From Gnetum montanum (lineage: Eukaryota > Streptophyta > Gnetopsida > Gnetales > Gnetaceae): a stretch of 64,000 bases of DNA. The stretch covers positions 1,014,490 to 1,078,489 of the forward strand of contig MNCI01017913.1 of assembly GCA_015680685.1 (NCBI GenBank). The letters run 5' to 3'. The notes beneath the pieces are model-generated. The model saw nothing but the letters and a program-made list of their open reading frames with translations, searched no databases and was not told the origin of the DNA. Position 1 is the stretch's first letter; each line of letters begins with the position of its first letter. Positions 36,631 through 47,924 of this stretch are shown here, piece after piece. A program made the position numbers and the translations under genes.

Positions 36631-38640
36631 TACACATGCTACCTCTCTTGATGGAAAACCCTGCTCACTATTTCGGATCTACTTCTTCCAACTTAGTCAT
36701 GGGGGAGATGGCCACCTATGCTAACTATTCTAGGCCCTCATTTCTTTTTGAATTTCTATTTTACACATTTTTTTTTACACATTCTTTCAAATTTTCTTAT
36801 TTTTTTTACATCATTTTTCATGTTTTTATTGTTTCTTTGTTTGCTTGATTTACATTTATTCATCATGTAATAAGTGCTCATGATGGTGGATTGAATTATA
36901 TCATATTGATTGCTAATATTTGGTTTTTACCTTTGAATTATGATGTTGATATTAAGGTATGGTTCTTTTGGTAAAACAAGCAATGAGTCCACACCGTTCA
37001 CTCATCCATACAACTCTATGGTCTCCTTTGGCTTGGAACTATACAGTTCCCTTTTTCTAAGTAAACTTGTTAATGAATTGGTGGCTGGGTATTTTTCAAA
37101 CCAAGGAAAGACTCAAAGGATGAAAAGGGTGTGACTTAAGGGGATTCGATGCATTGGTGTTGGCCATTCTCTTGGGTGTTTGGATGCTTTTTCTTGGGTT
37201 TTACGCCATTCTGACATTGTTCAAATATCAGAAAGCTGAGTGAATAAAAATAAGTCTTTGCATGGTGTGATTCTCACACATAAACATAAAAAAAGAGAAA
37301 AAACGAGAAAAAGATGAGAATTCAAAGCACACCCCTTAGACATAATAATGTAATATGGGCTACAAGAACTGGTTATGGAATTGGAAAGACATGTTACCCA
37401 TGCCTGAAGGTTCCCTCTAACTAAGGCCCTTTCTTGCTTCCTGCTTCTCGATCTCGCTCTCCTCGGAATGGTGGTGACTCTTTGTGGAAGCATTGTTGTT
37501 GCTTCAAGTGGATGGATTGGTCAAGTGTGTTGTGTGAGGTCACTAGATGTGGTTTGTTTGAGTCTGGATTTGGGATGAGTTCTACTCATTCACATTTACC
37601 ATAAAATACACAAGGGACTTTAGACAACCTTGTTTTTGGGATTCCATGTCCTTGTATTCTCTACATCTTTCATCCCATTTTCCACCTCATTGTCAGTTTT
37701 ATCATTAGTCCGTTCTAGGTTGATGCATTATTTTTCTTTGTTGAATTTTTGTGGGTAAGGTTTTAACTCTTGCTTCCAAATGAAATTCCTAGAGCCTACG
37801 GACTCTTTGGTTTGTGGGTTTGTCAGGGCATAAAGGGTATGAGCCTGCTTTGGGGAGGACCCACTAGCATTTCATTTTGGTGCAATTTAACATCTTTCCC
37901 TTAAACATTTCCTGTAATCAATCATTTCTTGTTTCATCCCCATTCATGACGTCCATGTTATTGGTGTTGTCGTTGATATTTTTCATGTTTCTTGTTCTTC
38001 ATGTTTTTCCATTTTATAGCTACCAGAGGTTTGCTCTTAGTCATGGGGGCCCTGGCACAAATTTTTTAATTTTTTCCATTTTACTAATTGCCTAACCCCT
38101 ACACCTTGGGTAGTTGCTAGTGATAAATCTTCGAACCGATTTCTACCATAACCACAACTCAGCGAATGTGCTTCATATTGAGGCAAGGTATCAACTGCAT
38201 TGTGGTTTATCTATCGTTGGTCATTTTTGACTGTGTTGTGTGTGCAGATGGAAATCATACAAACAATGGACTAGGCTTGGAGGAAGCACTTAGGATGGAC
38301 TGGAATTGGAGCATTTATGAAAGAAGCAAGTTTGGTGGCATGGTTATGGATAAATAACGGAAAGTGCAATCTTGGCATTGGTGGAAACATCCTCCATCTT
38401 CTTTCTCTCTCCCTTTTTCTCTTCAAACTACCAAATAAAGGTTTGGATGTCATTTATGTACGAGTGTTCACCACAATGGTCATGAACATTAATGTTGTAA
38501 TATGCCTATTCATCTGTTCACTGGGCACGTTAAGTCTATTATCCCATTTCACCATTAGTTTTCAATTAGTTAATAATCCCATACCTTCCCAATATTTTGT
38601 AAAGAACTTGAGGACGAGTTTTTATTCAATCATGGGGGTA
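36631..38640 (+). other. Element A 3' untranslated region
   Basis: Collinear with the B region at 30810-32734, with a purine microsatellite (37286-37320) and copies of AGTCATGGGGG at 36695 and 38039 and AATCATGGGGG at 38628, the last two bases before the LTR. No coding frame is convincing. Confidence 0.7.
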
Positions 38641-39532
38641 TGATGAGAGTGGTTACTCTAGTAGTTATTCTAATTATTACAACAGTTACTCTAGCGGTTA
38701 CTCTAGCAGTTACTTTAATTATTAGAGTGGTTACCCTAGCGGTTACTCTAGTAGTTATTCTAATTATTAGAGTGGTTACTCTAGTGGTTACTTTAGCAGT
38801 TATTCTAATTATTAGAGCAGTTACTCAAGTAGCAAAACTCTTGTAGTTTGTTTGAAAGTTAGAGTATTTTCCAAGTGCTCACAGCAGGAGGTTGAAGTAT
38901 GGATGGATCTTTATTCGAGCATTGTGTACCTGAGCACACCTTGTGTATGGTAATAAAGACGAGCTCTTTGATTCATCCTTGCAGCACTTGAGATTTTTTT
39001 TACACATTTATTTTATTTTATTTTCTTATGCATTTATTTTATTTTATGCACTTTACATTTCTATTATTAGCACAACAATTCATTTTGATCAATTAAGAAA
39101 ATCATTAAATTACACAAGCACAAGCACTTCGAGCATGCGTGTAATGCTTGGTAACCTAGTAACGATTAGCATTTGGTAATTCCAGTAGTGTTTCACTAGT
39201 TCAGGATGTGTACAGAAAGTGGGAAAGGATGCTATGTTAGGATTAGTTAGAACTTAGTTAATGAGTAGTTAAGTTAAATTAGTCACTTAGTTACCTCTCT
39301 CCTTCCCTACTAGCACAGGACATAAAAACATAAAAGCTATAAAAATCATATGCCTCAAGCTTACTTAACCATACAATCGTGACATATAGGTAAGCTTGGG
39401 AAGATAATGATCAACCAACCCATCCTTGTTCTACAAGGGTGCATAAGCACTTATTCCTTGGAATTTGACCAGATTGTGTGTGAAATGCTCATATTTGTAT
39501 AGTTGAGTGTAGGGGTACCTCATGGCTCATTA
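38641..39532 (+). repeat. 3' LTR of element A
   Basis: Begins TGATGAGAGTGG after a purine tract and ends GGCTCATTA. Its second half matches the LTRs of B, while the first 200 bases are a minisatellite in place of the GATATC-rich U3 of B. A and B are therefore different subfamilies. Confidence 0.85.
38645..38840. repeat. 45-bp minisatellite in the LTR of A
   Basis: Four units end in TAATTATT (the first truncated to about 33 bases), followed by a partial fifth. Each is built from 12-base GGTTACTCTAGC-like subunits. Confidence 0.85.
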
Positions 39533-39537
39533 ATCAT

Positions 39538-41770
39538 CATGACATGTTTGCTACAAATGAACCCTTGTTGGCTACTAGGGGCCTGACACAAATTAGGGAG
39601 GTAGTTCAAATACCCCAAAGGCATCAAAGGGACAGACACATTAAATGGCTTGACATGAACAACATTCCTAAATTTTGGGGAGGCTATAATTCTAATCCAC
39701 AACATTACTTACAAGTCTTTCATGATGCCTGTGCTTTGCAAAATGTTGAAAGTAAGTGGCAAAAGCTTAAGCTCTTTCCTCATACACTAATAGAGGATGT
39801 TGAAAGTTAGTATAGATAGTTGGAACCAAGTTCCATCAACCAATGGTCCACACTACTGGAACTTTTCAATGAAAAATACCGAACCTATGCTAGAGTGTCC
39901 AACCTAAGAAAAAAAATCCATGGGTGGAAGCAAGAAAATCATGAACATTTGGATGTGGCCTTGGATAGATAGTATTTGCTGCTACATAGATGTTCCAACC
40001 ATGATTTCTCTTAAAAAGAGTAACTTTTCCACATCATAGATGGGCTTTGTAATAGATACAAAGGCTAATTGAGTGGGTGGCAAAAGAAGAAGGAGAGTTA
40101 TGTAAATGAGAGAATGTGGAGGAAAATAATTAGGACTCAACTCTCCAAAAGAAGAGGATCCATATCTATGATAAGGAAAAAGAGGCATCTCTCAATGAGG
40201 TGATTTCACAATAAATTATGTCAATACAAAAGTATATTGATGAGCTTGAAGCAAAGCTAGATAAGATGTCAAAATGGATAAATGAGAAAGTTACAACTTG
40301 TATAGAAACCATAGAGGAGAGAGTAATGAAAAACAAATCAAGTGATCACAACAAAAGGAGAAAAAAAACCAAGAAATGACTAGGAACACTTTTCAGCAGA
40401 AAGAGAAAATGGTTGTAGAAGCAAAGTCTCTAGACTCAACCATCGAAGAAGATGATGGATGTGACATCTGCATATATGACCATTCGAAGGGTTATTGCCC
40501 AATCATGTTACATCTACATGAGTATTAGGATTTTGCATTGAATCCCAAGTTTGTACAAAAGAAAATGCCTAGGAAATTACCTTTCTCACAAGGTAATTAT
40601 AGACAGTCTTACAACCAACCATACCATCCTACTAGGACTTCTTACCAGCATTAACACTATCATCGAACATAGTGGAAAAAGCCACAGTCATGGGGGAGGC
40701 CATCATCAAACCAACACTACCCTTACTACCAGTTAAACCCATATGGATATTATGTTCAATAATCTATTTCATTGACTAGTTCCACTTCCTCTACCTCAAA
40801 TTACTACAACTACTCTCTGGAATATCATCAACCTGCAACATCTTATATGAGATCACCACCTCACACCTCTCACCCTCCAGCATATCCTTAATATTATCAT
40901 ACTCACCTCCACCATATGTCACCTCCAATAACATAGGAAAGTTCAACATCCCAACATCAATGAGAGAATGCCACTTGTGTTGTGAACATACATGGAACTG
41001 ATAATGCAGTAGATCTCCATCACAATCTTGGAAATGTTCTTTCTTTAGGACAGTTTCCACACATAAGCACAAAACAAATAGACCTACTAGAACATCAAAA
41101 ATAGCACAAGGCCAATTTGGTACAACACCCTTCCTTATTGAAACAATGTCTCCTAATCATATGCAAAATCCAACAACCATCACCACTCTAACATAGGACA
41201 GAAATGATGAACACATCATTGTGGAGAGATAGGAAAATCCATGCATCACTAATAGTAAAGGATGCAGTTATGGGCCAGAAATTCAAAATATTAATATAGC
41301 CCACAAAATAAAGTTTAGGAGTAAGTGTGTGAGTAAAAACCAATTTACTTAGTAGCCATTAAACTAGAAGACACCTAGTGGATTGAAAATGAGAATATAA
41401 AATTGTTTCAAAGATGCATGGAGGTAACTGATTCACTTATTAGTTCTAGACTTAAGAAAATGGACCAAACAGAGGACTTAGACTCATATATCTTACACTT
41501 TGATTACACATTGGAAAAGGATATTAAACACGGAGACCTAGGGATTAAAATAGAAAATCAAGAAGAAAAAGAAAATACATCTAGATCCCCCAAAAAATAG
41601 AAATACCTTCAAGTCCAGATGATGATACATCTCCAAATGATCCAAAAAAGACTATCACCAATGTTAAATGCACAACCACAGGGTTAATTAAATCAGTAAC
41701 GGTGATAAATGGAAAATCAATGGTGTAGAACTAGGGGATTGTGCGGTCTGTTTCCTGAATGTGCAATTAT
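39538..41770 (+). pseudogene. Element C gag, 3' part
   Basis: Matches the A and B gag from the region before LTQIREVVQIPQRHQRD (39580), through NNIPKFWGGYNSNPQHYLQV (39660) and LKLFPHTLIEDVES (39760), to CDICIYDHSKGYCPI near 40460 and a Tyr/Pro-rich tail near 40740. Stops and frameshifts are dense. A short stretch at 41367 (GAAGACACCTAGTGG) matches sequence after the B protease (27735), so homology jumps past much of the protease. No RT, RNase H or integrase motif follows. Confidence 0.7.
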
Positions 41771-41776
41771 AAGATT

Positions 41777-43149
41777 AGTCATAGGGGAGATGCTCCATCC
41801 TGGTTCAAGAACTAATAATTATTTTTACTAGTTTTTGTTTTACCATTTTTTATCATTTTCCTATTTCTTTCAAAATTTTTTGATTCTTCATATGTTTTCC
41901 ACTTCTTAATATTTTTCTTTTCTTTATATTTTTTTCTTTTCTTGAGTATTTCTCTTTATGTTTTATGAAAGTATTTTATGTTTTTGTTAATAACATTGCC
42001 AAGTCATAATGTAGAAGTCAACGCTATGTGTTGGGTTTTTGTCCTATGCTATCAAGATGATTGGGTAAGTAATTGTGTAAAGTAGTAAGACCACCTCATC
42101 CATCTCTCTAGTTCTCTGAATAAGAGGGATTTTTCATGGAAACAATTTGGTTCTTCTTTCATGAAACTAAAATTCATCAATGATCATTGTACCTTGAAGA
42201 AAGAGGGAATGACCAAGTGGAAATGGAAAAGGGTATGACCTCAAGGGGACTTGTTGGGTTCTCTTTTTAACTTCCTTCATGTGGTTTATGAATCCTACTC
42301 CTTCATCGACCAATAGAAAGGAAGCTCTGTCTTTGCATGGTGTGGTTTCCATTCAAAAATTTAAAAAAAAATAAAAAAAAAGGAAAAAAAAAGAAAAAGA
42401 AAAAGAAAAATTAAAAAAAGAAGACAAAAAAAAGAAAAAGAAAAAAGAAAAAAGAAAAAAAGAAGAAAGCAAGCAAGAAAAGAAAAACAAAAAAAAAATA
42501 ATGGGAACTCAAAGCACATCCTGGGCTACAAGCATTGGTTATGAAGCTGGAAATACATGTTACCCATGCCTGAAGGTGGCTCTCTAACTAAGGCCTTTCC
42601 TTCCTTCTTCTCTTTTCTTCTTTTATTGGAGTGATGATTGTTCTTTGAGGTGGTTGTGGACTCATGGTGGTCATTATTCATAGTATGGACTTGGTCTGAA
42701 CTTGGATAGATAGATATGTTGTTCATTTTAATCACATTTTTCACAAGAACCTATTGTGGACATGGTCAAGTACCTTACATCTTGATCTTTGTAATCCCTT
42801 CTCATCCCATTGTTTACGTCACTACTACATGCAATTATGAGCCTTTTGGTTTTGTGTAGTATACTGCAACATCCCAACCATGGCAGTTGTATGTGGTTTG
42901 GAACAAATGCATGATCTACATTTAACTTCTATGGTGTCCACAGACATTTATAGAAGTGGTCATGCAAGGGCATTATGGTAGGAGCTTACTCTGGAAAGGA
43001 CCCACTTGAATAACTTTTGTTGATCATGGCTTTGAACTAATCTTCACATCTTCTAGAACATCAGTAACAGTTTCTTTGAATTTATGCATAAATTTGGGAC
43101 TAATTCTCATTCGTTTCATTAATTTTTTATACTTTACTTTACTTTCCAT
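41777..43149 (+). other. Element C 3' untranslated region
   Basis: Begins at AGTCATAGGGGAGATG, equivalent to the first AGTCATGGGGG copy after pol in A and B. It carries the family purine microsatellite greatly expanded at 42355-42502, flanked as in A and B by a CTTTGCATGGTGTG word and CAAAGCACA. Confidence 0.65.
42355..42502. repeat. A-rich purine microsatellite in element C
   Basis: About 148 bases of almost pure A and G. Homologous positions in B (31382-31418) and A (37286-37320) hold tracts of only about 35 bases. Confidence 0.85.
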
Positions 43150-43453
43150 GGACACCCGTCATCCATAGGCTAATTTAGACTTTACTTTCCATTTTTAATT
43201 AGATTAAACAATTAATTTCTTTATTATCATTAGGAGTAGCTTAGGGCCAAACAACATCAAGAATCATATAACTCACTCTGGAATAAACCATACATGACAA
43301 AGCAACCACTAGTTCAAGTGGGAAGACAACGAACTACAATCAAGGCATAACGATCTAGATGCACAACGAGTTCCATCCATAGAATTTGATTGGATCATGC
43401 GTGAATGCTTATGATTTGTGTGGTTGGGTGTAGGGGTACCTTGTCACTCATCA
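43150..43453 (+). repeat. 3' LTR fragment of element C
   Basis: Matches 19764-20070, from the CATAGGCTA word to CTCATCA. The upstream part of the LTR is missing. Confidence 0.75.
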
Positions 43454-45103
43454 AATGTTATACATTAAGTATAGTGAAATATGGACACCTTAAAACCCAT
43501 ACATTTTAGTCACAACCCATCAATATGCATACATGCATGTGAGAAAGGAAAACCAATTAAAAAATCTTTCTATTATTAAAACATGTATAAAAATGTTATA
43601 CATTAAGTATAATGAAATATGGGCACATAACCAAAACGATCTAAAAGTACTTTCTACCTTGATTTGCTTGCCTCCACATAAGCATAATCCGAGAAATCTA
43701 ATTCCTAGCTTCCACCTTTGGAAACAAGATTTAGATCTACAAACCTTTGAGAAGTCATATGTTCCACAATGGCACACAAGTTAAGAGAAGTCAGATAATC
43801 CCACAATGACACACAAAATGTTAAGGAAACACAATGAAAAGGACTCTCACTTAGTCCTCTCAAATAACTCAAGTGGTTGCAAAGCATGAGGCTCAAGTAA
43901 CTTCCCATCCTCTATCCTCAAAGACAATGGAGATCCTCACTTTCACACCAAGGTTGGTAACACAACAATGCCAAGAGGATGTTGAAGTGGGTCTAAGGCC
44001 TAACTCACACATAACTAAGATACCAAGATTGCCAAACTCTCAATTCATCTTTGTTTTGTATTTTTCAAACTAAAACTAAAATTTTCACTTACATCCACTA
44101 AGACCCCTTAGATCTATAGGAATAGTTTCAAAATTCATTTTATAGAATTTTTGTTAATTTATAACTAAGCATTAATTTATAATCATAACATCAAATTCTT
44201 ATTTTTTTTACACCAAAATCACTTTTTAAGAATTGTGAGATGACATACTACAAGTTGCACTCCTCTCATAGGCTACGACCTCTCATGAATTACACTTGCT
44301 AAAAATAGAAACTTAAGAGTTGGTTGCTTCTTAATGTGATTAGATTGTGAGCTATAGTCCCTCATAGTTGCTACGAGTTGTTGCAAGCCACACTTGTATA
44401 CAATCCCTAATTTTGTTTGAAATATTTATTAATTTTTTCCCAAATGGCATATGTGACTCACTACGAGCCACACTTGTTTACAATTGCCTACCTGAAGCCT
44501 GAAAATGCCTCCAAAAGTAACTTTCTACTAGTTGCAGTGAATTACAAGTGGCATATTATAGATTGAAACTATGACTTTCTACAAGTTGCATTGTTGTAGT
44601 TGCTTGCCTAAGGCTTCTAAACTTTAATTAAGGACTTGAAATGGCCCTCAAGCTACTCTTGAATGTCATGGACTACTTTGCTTCTCCCAAAAGACTTAGT
44701 TGAAGATGGTTTTACACTAGAAAATAAATTGGTAGAGAGCTTTAGCTTTTAGGGGAAGAAAATTATACTCCAAAACAAAACAAATATGGGATACAATGTT
44801 TGAGCCTTAACTTTGTTTAATAAAACAAATTTTGTAGTCTTTCAATAGCTTGTCAAATGTTTTTCACTGATTCATGATGTACACCCATTCAATATAATAT
44901 GGAGACTTAGCCCCATTAATATACACTCATACAACACATTAGAATAAATAATAGTTTGAAAAAGTTATTTTTTGATTTTCGAAGCTCATATTTCTAATAC
45001 CCAACACTTGTTTTAAGTGCACAAAGAGCTTTAATTTCTTAAGGAGTTCAAAGTTTGATCATTAACAAATTTATTAATAAGTTCCATGATTTGAAAATGC
45101 TTT
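43454..45103. other. Spacer right of the Athila nest
   Basis: Opens with a partial tandem repeat of period 138 (43454 and 43592). The rest is AT-rich with recurring CTACAAGTTGCA/CTACGAGCCACA words and no gene. Confidence 0.5.
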
Positions 45104-46440
45104 ACATGTTGGATTCAATTCATATTTCAATAGGTGAATGTTACTTTAATTTTACAAACGTATTTATGATGCATACTTTATCATTATTCTAGCATTGTTC
45201 CAACAAGATGGGGTTGACTACATGAGTTTTTTTTCACCATTCACTTTTATGAGGAGTTAAATCTTTTTTAATTTACAGTTTTTTCAAATAATCTTCAATT
45301 ATTTTCCTATGTCTTTTTTGGTCTCTCTTTCGATGGATTTTTTGGAATGGTTATGTAACAATCTTTCGGTGGCTTTACATGTTGGATTTGATTCATATTT
45401 GAGTAGGTAAATGTTACTTTAATTTTACAAATGTATTTATGATGCATACTTTATCATTATCCTAGCATTGTCCTAACAAAATGGGGTTGACTACATGAGT
45501 TTTTTTCACCATTAACCTTTATGAAGAGTTAGATCTTTGTTAATTTACAATTTTTTCAAATCATCTTTAATTTTTTTCCTATGTCTTTTTTGGTCTCTCT
45601 TTCAATGGCTTTCTTGGAATGGTGATGTAACAATCTTTCGGTGGATTTACATGTTGGATTCAATTCATATTTGAGTAGGTGAATGTTACTTATACTTTAA
45701 TTTTATGAATGTATTTACAATGCATAATTTATCATTATCCTAGCCTTGTCCCAACAAAATAAGGTTGAGCACATAAGCTCTTTTGCACCATTCACCTTTA
45801 TGAAGAGTTAGATCTTTATTAATTTATAGTTTTTTCAAATTATCTTAAATTTTTTTTCCATATCTTTTTTGATCTCTCTTTTGGTGGTTTTACATGTTGG
45901 ATTCAATTCATATTTGAGTAAGTGAATGTTACTTATGCTTTAATTTTATGAACATATTTACGATGCATACTTTATCATTATCCTAGCCTTCTCCTACCAA
46001 AAGGGGGTTGCCTACAGAAGTTCTTTTTCATCATTCACCTTTACGATGAGTTAGATATTTATTAATTTATAGTTTTTTCATATCATCTTCAATTTTTTCC
46101 CATGTCTTTTTTGGTCTCTCTTTCAGTGGCTTTCTTGGAATGGTGATGTAACAATCTTTTGATGGCTTTACATGTTGGATTCAACTCATATTTGAGTAGA
46201 TGAATATTACTTATACTTTAATTTTGTGAATGTAGTTACGATGCATACTTTATCATTATCCTAGCCTTGTCCCAACAAAATGGAGTTGACTACATGAGTT
46301 CTTTTTCACCATTCACCTTTATGAAGAGTTAGATCTTTGTTAATTTATAGTTTTTTCAAATCATCTTGAATTGTTTTTTTCCATGTCCTTTTTGATCTCT
46401 CTTTTGGTGGCTTTCTTTGGAATAGTGATGTAACAACCTT
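45104..46440. repeat. Five-copy tandem repeat, unit about 270 bp
   Basis: Units begin ACATGTTGGATT at 45104, 45377, 45649, 45892 and 46170, giving lengths of 273, 272, 243, 278 and about 270. The fourth boundary is shortened by loss of the unit end (GGAATGGTGATGTAACAATC). Copies are similar but not identical. No coding frame runs through. Confidence 0.92.
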
Positions 46441-47924
46441 TTTTTTATAGGATTATTATTTGATCTTTTTTGCACATACCCAAACCATCTAAGCCATTAT
46501 TCCTATAACTTATTTGAAATAGAACCACGATGTATTTTTCTATTATTTGAATTATGCTATTTGTTTTTCCTTGTAATGTTCAAAATCCATCTAAGCATTC
46601 CCATTTATATCACATTGATTTATTATTGATGCCTCTTTTGTACTGCCAAACATTTAACATCATATAAGATAGAAGATAGTAGGCTCAATAGCATCTAATG
46701 ATATGGCACTTATTTCTTTCGTATCACAAGATTGATGAGAATCAATATGTTGACTAATAATACCAATTTCTTATCGTTGAATTGATGCTAGGTGATATGA
46801 CCTATAACTTAAAGATTAAAAGCCTGAAAAAAGCTTGATTCAAGGGTAGATAATATTAAATATTCTTTAAACTTTAGCCACAGTATTGTAAGACATTAGA
46901 GACAATAGTAAACCTAAAAAACTAGATGTGTAATGAGATTTATAATGACATGGGTTTTAAATAACTTGTGAGAATGACATTCTTGAGATAAATTCTAGAA
47001 TCCAAATATTTAAAACTATGAAACAATACTAAATCAACCAATCCTTAATGCCAATTTTTCTTACAATATCAAATGCTTTTGAAATTTTGTGAGAAGAGGT
47101 GAAGATGATAAAAAACCTAAAAAGAGCTCTCCAAAAACTTTACAAATTAACATAAAACACTAATTAAAATGTTAAAATAACAAGTCCTCTAACATGAAAA
47201 GCTTCTAGAACAAGGAATGAATGAAATCCTTGCTAGAGTTGCCAATTCAAGTCATTAAACACTTCTAATTGAGCTTTAAAAACATAGATTTTTCAAACAT
47301 AAATATAAGCTTTCATATATAATTCAAATGTTTGTAAAATTGAGAAATATAAATTGAGAATTGAGAGATAAAATTGTGAGAATGAGAGAATTGTTGGAAG
47401 ATTTTGAAAAATTGCAAGAACATTGTGAGAAATTGGATGAGAGAATAATGAGGATTTTAGTTCATCATGAGAAATTCATGTTGTGAGAATGAGAGAACAA
47501 AAATAGAAACGCACATAAAAAACTTAAGAAACTAGTAGCATACTTTTTCTCTTCTATTTACCTTCAACTTGAAATAAAATGCTCTCATCAAGTTTACAAT
47601 GAAGGAGAGGACTCTTTATACTTTTTAGGGATGCCTCACTTGGATGAGGATTACAAGTGTGATTAATGATCCATTACAAAAGTGAAGTGTGCACATGCAC
47701 TTACATGAAATAAAGCATAAACTTCAAACTTTGGAAGTTAAAAAACTAACTCCTAATGACTCCTTATGAATCATAACTTTTGAAAACTAAAAACTATTAC
47801 ATAACTCCAAATTATACATTATATAAAACATAAAATTTAGTGCAAATTTGATAGTCTACATGAGGACACATCTCACACTATCTCAATTAGTTGATTCTTA
47901 CATCATGATATATGTAAATTTAAA
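46441..47924. other. AT-rich spacer
   Basis: Contains a GA-rich stretch with repeated TGAGAGAA/TGAGAAAT words at 47340-47500. No gene is seen. Confidence 0.55.

Larger units (their letters stand above)
20626..39532 (+). mobile_element. Athila-type element A, nested in C and split by B
   Basis: Flanked by ATCAT at 20621-20625 and 39533-39537, a 5-bp target duplication inside C gag. It keeps only the last 215 bases of the 5' LTR (20626-20840) but a complete 3' LTR (38641-39532). Its internal region is cut at 23637/33571 by element B. Gag, protease, RT, RNase H and integrase are all traceable. Two single N characters at 34142 and 36450 stand for missing sequence. Confidence 0.85.
19322..43453 (+). 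mobile_element. Athila-type element C, outermost of three nested elements
   Basis: C consists of a 5' LTR (19322-20070), a primer-binding site, the start of gag (20203-20620), then after the inserted element A the rest of gag (39538-41600), a 3' untranslated region and a 3' LTR fragment ending at 43453. Both LTR ends share the tail AGATGCACAAC...CTCATCA. Reverse transcriptase, RNase H and integrase cannot be found between gag and the 3' region. No target duplication is visible, so one outer boundary may be misplaced. Confidence 0.75.

Noticed and set aside
38640-38846. Hydrophobic 68-residue frame of repeated VTLAVTL and VVILIIR
   Set aside because: It is a translation of the 45-bp minisatellite in the LTR of element A, not a membrane protein.
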